Source: Bifidobacterium biavatii DSM 23969 (GTDB lineage Bacteria; Actinomycetota; Actinomycetes; Actinomycetales; Bifidobacteriaceae). From it: a stretch of DNA of 64,000 bases. The DNA lies in contig NZ_JGYN01000002.1 in the NCBI RefSeq assembly GCF_000741165.1, positions 1 to 64,000 of the forward strand, written 5' to 3'. The stretch's first letter is position 1. Each line of letters begins with the position of its first letter. Both the position numbers and the translations under genes were made by a program. The notes under the pieces are model-generated. The model had not been told where the DNA came from and ran no database searches. It was given only the letters and a program-made list of their open reading frames with translations. Of this stretch, positions 59,036 to 64,000 are shown in pieces.

Positions 59036-59266
59036 GGCGCACCTCCTTGGGATGTTGTCCGTTGTTCGTTCGTTGCGGAATGACCTGCTTTCGGATGCCT
59101 GTCCGGCGCGTGTCCGCGCGTTTCCGCTTGTTTCCCGCAACCGAGCACGACTATACCGGGCGATTCCCGCGCCCTCCCCGGCGTGGTTATACGCGTTGCT
59201 TATGGGACGCTACAGCCGCGCTTATGACTCAGTCTTCCAATCCCGCCTTCCAACCCCGCCTTCCGG

Positions 59267-59475
59267 CCCAGCGAAGCAGATCAGCTAGACCTCCGGCAAT
59301 CTGCCCCGCTCACACCGCTCCCAGCGCAGCAAAACTTCGAAGATCTAACCATTCCGCCCCGTCAAGCACCCTCAACGCGGCAAAAAAGCTAGACCTTCGA
59401 CGATTCACCCCGCCAAGGCCACTCCCAGCGCAGCAAAACTTCGAAGGTCTATCCGATATGCCCCGCGCAATGGAC
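59267..59475. repeat. Four imperfect tandem repeats of about 52 bp
   Basis: Units begin at about 59267, 59320, 59371 and 59424. Each contains CCCAGCGCAGCAAAACTTCG-like sequence, then AAG[A/G]TCTA, a variable part and CCCCGC. The two best copies (59320 and 59424) contain a CTTCGAAG palindrome. It lies between metB (start side) and the end of the TauE/SafE gene, both minus strand. Confidence 0.7.
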
Positions 59476-59550
59476 CGCCCACAACAAACCGCGGGGGCTG
59501 CCTCCTCGTCAAGTGCGACGCAGCGGCGGCCTTCGGAACTCCGATACCGG

Positions 59551-60453
59551 TCAGAAGTAGGTTTTGGCGGCGAGATCGATGGTGAGCACGATGCCGGCGA
59601 TGACCGCCGCGGCACGCATCACGTTGGCCGGGATCTTGCGCGTGATCGGCGGGGCGATGTAGCCGCCGATGAAGCAGCCAATGCACAGCATGATCGCGGC
59701 CGGCCAGTCGACCACGCCGCGCACGATGAACACGACGGACGCGGTGATGTTCGCGCCCGTGCCGATGAGCGTCTTGAGCGCGTTGATCTTGTGGAACGGG
59801 CCGATGTTGGCCGCGTCGAGCACGGCGAGCGCAACCGTGCCGGCTCCCGCGCCGAAGTAGCCGCTGTAGATGGCCACGGCGACCACGCCGAGCCACACCC
59901 ACCACGAGTCCTGCCGCATGGGCTGCACGAGCCGGTCTTCCGGGCTGATCGTCTTCGCAGCGACCGACGGCTTGCCGTGCGCGCCCGGCTTACCAGCTGT
60001 AGCTGGATCCTGCCCAGCCTCCTGCATCAAGGCGAGCTGGGCCTGCGCGTCGGCCGCGGCCTGCTTGGCCTGCATGCGGCCGCGCGGGTTGAATGCGATC
60101 ATGAGCGCGCTGAACAGGATGAGTGCGGGCGCAAGGAATTCGAACACGCTCGGGTCGAGGCCGAGGAGCAGGAGCGCGCCGAGAATGCCGCCTACCGCGC
60201 CGATCGCGATGTAGGTGACGGAGCGCAGCGTTTGTCCGGCGAGTTCCTTCCGCGCGCCCATCAGACCGCCGACGCCGGTGCCGACCACGCCGACCGTGTT
60301 GCTGGCATTGGCCAATACCGGCGGAATACCGAGCGCGAGCAGCGCCGGATACGAGACGAGCGACGACGCGCCCACCGCGTATCCGACGAATCCGGCGCCG
60401 ATGCCGGCCAGCAGAATCAGAAACAGCGTCAGCACCGAAAATCCGGCAATCAT
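59551..60453 (-). CDS. TauE/SafE family sulfite/organosulfonate-type permease
   Basis: A 300-aa membrane protein with about eight helices in two repeated halves, GIGAGFVGYAVGASSL in the first and IYSGYFGAGAGTVAL in the second. The halves are separated by a charged cytoplasmic loop (about 125-180, Ala/Gln/Lys rich). The duplicated glycine-rich motifs are characteristic of TauE/SafE. Members export sulfite, sulfoacetate or related anions; the cargo here is unknown. Its position close to metB and metY fits sulfur handling but is only suggestive. ATG 60453 starts MIAGFSVLT with GGGAGGATGCGCGC upstream. Confidence 0.88.
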   Translation of the reverse strand: MIAGFSVLTLFLILLAGIGAGFVGYAVGASSLVSYPALLALGIPPVLANASNTVGVVGTGVGGLMGARKELAGQTLRSVTYIAIGAVGGILGALLLLGLDPSVFEFLAPALILFSALMIAFNPRGRMQAKQAAADAQAQLALMQEAGQDPATAGKPGAHGKPSVAAKTISPEDRLVQPMRQDSWWVWLGVVAVAIYSGYFGAGAGTVALAVLDAANIGPFHKINALKTLIGTGANITASVVFIVRGVVDWPAAIMLCIGCFIGGYIAPPITRKIPANVMRAAAVIAGIVLTIDLAAKTYF

Positions 60454-60584
60454 GCGCGCATCCTCCCTCGCATTTTCGCGCCCGCATGTCCGCGGCGCGC
60501 AACCTCAGCGAGGATACGCCGCCGTCCTCTTCCCCGCCTTCTCCCGCTGCGGTATGTGGACACCTCCGCAGGAGTCATACAAGA

Positions 60585-60775
60585 TATGTGGGGACAAGAT
60601 GACAGTTAACGGCCCATTTTTGGCCCATTTTCGAGCTCATTTTCAAGCTCATTTTCGAGCCCTTCGCGGTACGGATTTCCCCACATACGGATTTCCCTAC
60701 ATTCCCATCCCTACATTCCCATCAAGAAATGGTACGGATTTCCCCACATTCCCATCAAGAACAGGAATGTGGGCC
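60585..60775. repeat. Repeats of TTTCCCCACATTCCCATC type
   Basis: In the 60454-60824 gap, GGATTTCCCCACAT and close variants occur at about 60675, 60695, 60709 and 60731, in part with CATTCCCATCAAGAA-like tails. Inverted forms (ATGTGGGGAC near 60587, GGAATGTGGGCC near 60763) flank them. A short TTTTCGAGC/TTTTCAAGC triplication precedes (60628-60660). No ORF or T-run terminator is seen. Confidence 0.6.
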
Positions 60776-60824
60776 CGTCGACGACCTTTCTCTCCGACAA
60801 CCGATAAGAAATTAAGAGGCAGGG

Positions 60825-62630
60825 TTACGCGAACTGGGAGTTGTACAGCGCGGCGTAGCGGCCGCCGGCGGCAAGGAGGCTGTGGTGGTCGCCCATTTCG
60901 ACGATGTCGCCGTGCTCCATGTACAGGATCAGGTCCGCGTCGCGAATGGTCGAAAGGCGGTGCGCGATCACGAAGCTCGTGCGTCCGGCCATGAGCCGGG
61001 CCATCGCCTTGCCGATCTCCGCCTCGGTGCGCGTGTCGACCGAACTGGTCGCCTCGTCCAGAATCAGGATCGGCGGGTCGACGAGGAACACGCGCGCGAT
61101 GGTGAGCAGCTGGCGCTGTCCGACGGACAGGTTGCCTGCCTCGTTGTCGAGCATCGTGTCGTAGCCGTGCGGCAACGTGCGGATGAAATAGTCCGCGCGC
61201 GCGGCCTTCGCGGCGGCCACGATCTGCTCGCGCGTCGCGTCCGGCCGTCCGTAGGCGAGATTCTCCGCAACCGTGCCGCCGAACAGCCACGTGTCCTGCA
61301 GGACCATGCCGAATTCGCGGCGCAGTTCGCCGCGCGTCATGTCCGCCGTATTGACGCCGTCGAGCGTGATCCGTCCGCCGTCGATCTCGTAGAAGCGCAT
61401 GAGCAGGTTGATGAGCGTGGTCTTGCCCGCGCCCGTCGTGCCGACGATCGCGATCTTGCGTCCGGGTTCGGCGACGAAGCTTACATCCTTCATCAGCGGC
61501 TTGTCCGGCTCGTATCCGAAGCGCACGTGGTCGAACACGACGCGGCCGCGCACCGGCTCGGGCACGTGCGCCGCAAGCTCCGGCGCAGGATCGGGCCATT
61601 CCTCGTCCTCGTCGAGCAGTGCGAACGTGCGTTCCGCGGAGGCGAGCGCCGACTGCAGCGAGTTGATCATGTAGCTCGCCTCGGTCATCGGCTCGGACAC
61701 CTGGATCACGTACTGGAAGAACGCCTGCGCGACGCCGACGCTCATGCGCCCGCCGATCACCATCCATCCGGCGAGCACCATCACGAACATCTGCGAGAAA
61801 CGCGAGATCATGCGGATGAGCGGGTTCACGGACATGGTGATGAAGTCGGCGATCTGCGCGACGCGACGCGTGCGCTCGGCGGCGTCCTCCATCGCGGCGA
61901 CGCTGTCGGCCTCGCGATTGTATGCCTTGATGATGTTGCGGCCCTTGTAATACTCCTCCGCGAGTCCCGTCAACTCGCCCACCGTCTCCTGGCGCGCGGA
62001 CGCGACCTCGAGGTTCTTGCGCGCCACGAGCTTGGTGACCCACAGGCTGAACGCCATGAAGCACAGGAACACGAGCGTGAGCAGCCACGAGTACCAGATC
62101 ATGATCACCAGCGAGCCGGTGATGGTGGTGATCGCGGTGATCAGGCGCAGCAGGCCGGTCTGCATAACCTCGCTGATGCGGTCAAGGTCGTTGGTGACCT
62201 TGCTGAGCACTTCGCCCGGCTTGTTGCGGTCGAAGAAGCGCAGCGGCAGGCGCTGGATCTTCGCGCTGATCTGCTTGCGCAGTGACAGGTTGAGGTTTTC
62301 CGCCACCGACGCCATCAGATACGACTGCAGGTAGTAGAACGCGGCCTCGCCGGCGTACAGGACGGCGAGCGTCACGATCGGCCAGCCGACGCCGCCCGCG
62401 TTCCAGTCGAGCGCGTACGGCGTGCCGGCCTTCCATGCGGCCTGCACGGCGTTCCAGATCGCGTCGACCACGATCGCGCTGTACATGGGCGCGGCGATGT
62501 GGAAGAACGTGAACAGTAGGATCGACGCGGCCACGATCGCAAGCCGCACGCGCTGCTCCTTGAGCTGCGCGAAGAGGCGCTTGGCGGTGCCCATCGCGTC
62601 CTTGGGCGCTTCGAGTTCGTTCTCTTCCAT
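60825..62630 (-). CDS. ABC exporter, fused permease-ATPase (second of pair)
   Basis: A 601-aa half-transporter. A type I exporter membrane domain (about 25-320, six helices, with LPLRFFDRNKPGEVLSKV coupling region) precedes the ATPase. The ATPase has Walker A GTTGAGKTT, Q-loop MVLQDTWLF, signature LSVGQRQ, Walker B ILILDEATSSVD and the H-loop IAHRLST. The signature is LSVGQ rather than LSGGQ, as in many heterodimeric exporters where one site is consensus. ATG 62630 follows AAAGGAGG, one base after the stop of the upstream ABC gene, so the two are translationally coupled and should form a heterodimer. The substrate is unknown; drugs, peptides or lipids are possible. Confidence 0.92.
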   Translation of the reverse strand: MEENELEAPKDAMGTAKRLFAQLKEQRVRLAIVAASILLFTFFHIAAPMYSAIVVDAIWNAVQAAWKAGTPYALDWNAGGVGWPIVTLAVLYAGEAAFYYLQSYLMASVAENLNLSLRKQISAKIQRLPLRFFDRNKPGEVLSKVTNDLDRISEVMQTGLLRLITAITTITGSLVIMIWYSWLLTLVFLCFMAFSLWVTKLVARKNLEVASARQETVGELTGLAEEYYKGRNIIKAYNREADSVAAMEDAAERTRRVAQIADFITMSVNPLIRMISRFSQMFVMVLAGWMVIGGRMSVGVAQAFFQYVIQVSEPMTEASYMINSLQSALASAERTFALLDEDEEWPDPAPELAAHVPEPVRGRVVFDHVRFGYEPDKPLMKDVSFVAEPGRKIAIVGTTGAGKTTLINLLMRFYEIDGGRITLDGVNTADMTRGELRREFGMVLQDTWLFGGTVAENLAYGRPDATREQIVAAAKAARADYFIRTLPHGYDTMLDNEAGNLSVGQRQLLTIARVFLVDPPILILDEATSSVDTRTEAEIGKAMARLMAGRTSFVIAHRLSTIRDADLILYMEHGDIVEMGDHHSLLAAGGRYAALYNSQFA

Positions 62631-62631
62631 G

Positions 62632-64000
62632 TCACGCCTCCTTTCCCAGCGTTGCGTCCGGCGTTGTGTCGGTCGGTTCCGCAATGGCTCGCGCGAGCTC
62701 GGCCACGTCCTGCCGTGTCGCCTGTGTCACCTCACCGCCCGTTTCGGCGGCCTCCTTGGTCTGCGATTCGACGATTTCCCGGTACACCGCGCACGTGCGC
62801 ATCAGCTCGTCGTGCTTGCCCACGCCCGCAACCTCGCCGTCCGACAGGACGACGATCTGGTCCGCGTGCTGGATCGTGCTCACGCGCTGCGCGATGATCA
62901 GCACCGCGCGATCGTCGGTCTCTTCGGCAAGTGCGTGCCTGAGCGCCGCGTCCGTGCGGAAGTCGAGCGCGGAGAAGCTGTCGTCGAAGATCACCAGCTG
63001 TGCGTCGCCGACCAACGCGCGTGCGATCGACAGTCGCTGCTTCTGTCCGCCGGAAAAGTTCGTGCCGCCCTGCGCGACGCGCGAATCCAGCCCGTCGGGC
63101 AGTGAGTCGACGAATTCGCGCGCCTGCGCCACGTCGATTGCATGATCGAGCCGTTCGCGGCTCGCGTTGCGGTCGCCGTAACGCAGATTGTCGGCGATCG
63201 TGCCGGAGAACAGCCACGCCTGCTGCTGCACGTACGAGACGCGCGTGCGCAGATCATGCTGCCGCATCCGGCGCACGTCGACGCCGTCGAGCGTGACTTC
63301 GCCCCACGTCGCGTCGTGGAAGCGCATCGCGAGCATCGCGATCGTCGACTTGCCCGAACCGGTGCCGCCGATGATCGCCGTCGTCTGGCCGCGCCTGCAC
63401 GAGAAGCTCACGTGGCGCAGCGCATCCTCCTGCGCGTCGGCGAAGCGGAACGTCACGTCGCGGAACGCGAGCACTTCGCCGTCCGCAAGCGGTCCGCGAC
63501 CGTTCATGTCGACCGCGTCGGCCGGTGCCGGGTCGAGGATCTGCGGGCTGTGGTCGAGTACGAGGCGCACGCGTTCGCAGCATTCGAGGGCGCGCGGCAG
63601 GGTGATGATGACCATCTGGCCCATCATCAGGTAGAACAGCGCCATGACCGAGTATTCGACGATGGCCGTGATGTCGCCGATCTGGAATCCGCCGGCGTCG
63701 ATGCGCGGGCCGGCCATGAAGTATACGATGACGACGAACACGTTGATGCCCGAGTACGCGAGGCCGTCGAGGTTCGCGAACAGGCGGTTCGCCTTGATGG
63801 ACGTGACCGCGTAGTCGGTGAACGTGTCGTCCATGCGGTTCCGCTCGTGCCGTTCCTTGCCGAACGCGCGGATGACGCGCACGCCGGTCAGGTTTTCAAG
63901 CAGCACAGCGCCGATGCGGTCGAGCAGTTTCTGCAAACGGCGGAACAGCGGGGACGCGCTGCGCATGATGAAGAACGCGACGACGCACACGAACGCGATC
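62632..64000 (-). CDS. ABC exporter, fused permease-ATPase (first of pair), partial at right edge
   Basis: At least 455 residues of the partner half-transporter. The frame remains open at 64000, so the N-terminal part of the membrane domain is missing. The visible part has the end of the membrane domain (LLENLTGVRVIRAFGKERHE) and an ATPase with Walker A GGTGSGKST, Q-loop YVQQQAWLF, signature FSGGQKQ and Walker B LVIFDDSFSALD. The glutamate normally following Walker B is replaced by Asp (FDDS), and the H-loop reads IAQRVST with Gln in place of His. Both point to a degenerate site. This half therefore probably forms the non-hydrolysing site of the heterodimer with the downstream gene. Confidence 0.92.
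   Translation of the reverse strand, partial: IAFVCVVAFFIMRSASPLFRRLQKLLDRIGAVLLENLTGVRVIRAFGKERHERNRMDDTFTDYAVTSIKANRLFANLDGLAYSGINVFVVIVYFMAGPRIDAGGFQIGDITAIVEYSVMALFYLMMGQMVIITLPRALECCERVRLVLDHSPQILDPAPADAVDMNGRGPLADGEVLAFRDVTFRFADAQEDALRHVSFSCRRGQTTAIIGGTGSGKSTIAMLAMRFHDATWGEVTLDGVDVRRMRQHDLRTRVSYVQQQAWLFSGTIADNLRYGDRNASRERLDHAIDVAQAREFVDSLPDGLDSRVAQGGTNFSGGQKQRLSIARALVGDAQLVIFDDSFSALDFRTDAALRHALAEETDDRAVLIIAQRVSTIQHADQIVVLSDGEVAGVGKHDELMRTCAVYREIVESQTKEAAETGGEVTQATRQDVAELARAIAEPTDTTPDATLGKEA

Noticed and set aside
1-64000. tRNA, rRNA and prophage genes
   Set aside because: No cloverleaf-like or ribosomal sequence was recognised. The phage-type adenine methyltransferase is the only phage-like gene and is better explained by the adjacent nuclease.

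Overview
The window looks like a Bifidobacterium (high-GC actinobacterial) chromosome segment. The evidence is its gene set and style: an intracellular GH20 beta-N-acetylhexosaminidase, a one-chain ECF transporter carrying both ATPases and EcfT behind a riboflavin-type S component, a TPP-riboswitch tenA, dapF/murI, a metY-metB pair, and sortase-assembled pili. The species cannot be named from the sequence alone. No rRNA, tRNA or CRISPR array was seen.

Layout. 1-1.3 kb: an IS21-family element (istA running off the left edge) that cuts off the N-terminal part of a surface adhesin. 2.3-5.3 kb: GH20 hexosaminidase plus an acyltransferase-like protein. 5.8-9.9 kb: an unrecognised four-helix membrane protein next to a probable type II restriction-modification pair. 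10.1-23.1 kb: pilus locus 1 (2,888-aa adhesin, major pilin, class C sortase, minor pilin), all on the minus strand, followed by an HTH/coiled-coil gene and an AAA-ATPase/DUF4143 gene. 25.7-29.2 kb: FMN riboswitch, ribU and the fused ECF module. 29.5-35.6 kb: tenA, nitroreductase, hexose-6-phosphate mutarotase, a DUF559 nuclease inside inverted repeats, a PHP phosphatase and VKOR. 35.6-37.7 kb: a RelA/SpoT-type putative toxin with a small partner, and a broken DUF559 copy. 37.7-43.6 kb: dapF, murI, a patatin-like protein, acyP, a D-2-hydroxyacid dehydrogenase and an SPFH protein. 43.8-45 kb: a DUF1778/GNAT toxin-antitoxin pair and an orphan RelB/DinJ antitoxin. 45.2-53.6 kb: pilus locus 2 (HTH gene, pilin, 1,419-aa beta-helix adhesin, no sortase) and a second AAA/DUF4143 gene. 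53.7-64 kb: two unrecognised genes, metY, metB, a TauE/SafE permease and an ABC exporter pair running off the right edge.

The most notable pattern is that both AAA-ATPase/DUF4143 (nuclease-like) genes have tandem arrays with an exact 23-bp period just upstream of, or overlapping, their start codons, although the two repeat sequences differ. Each gene sits beside a pilus locus. At least six other intergenic regions carry private clusters of short repeats (periods about 29-52 bp), several arranged as a forward block followed by an inverted block. A separate family of about 230-340-bp composite palindromic repeats is scattered through the accessory gaps, and two copies flank the DUF559 gene. The large adhesin of locus 2 has a C9 tract just after its signal peptide, and that of locus 1 has a G10 tract upstream of its start; both suggest phase variation.
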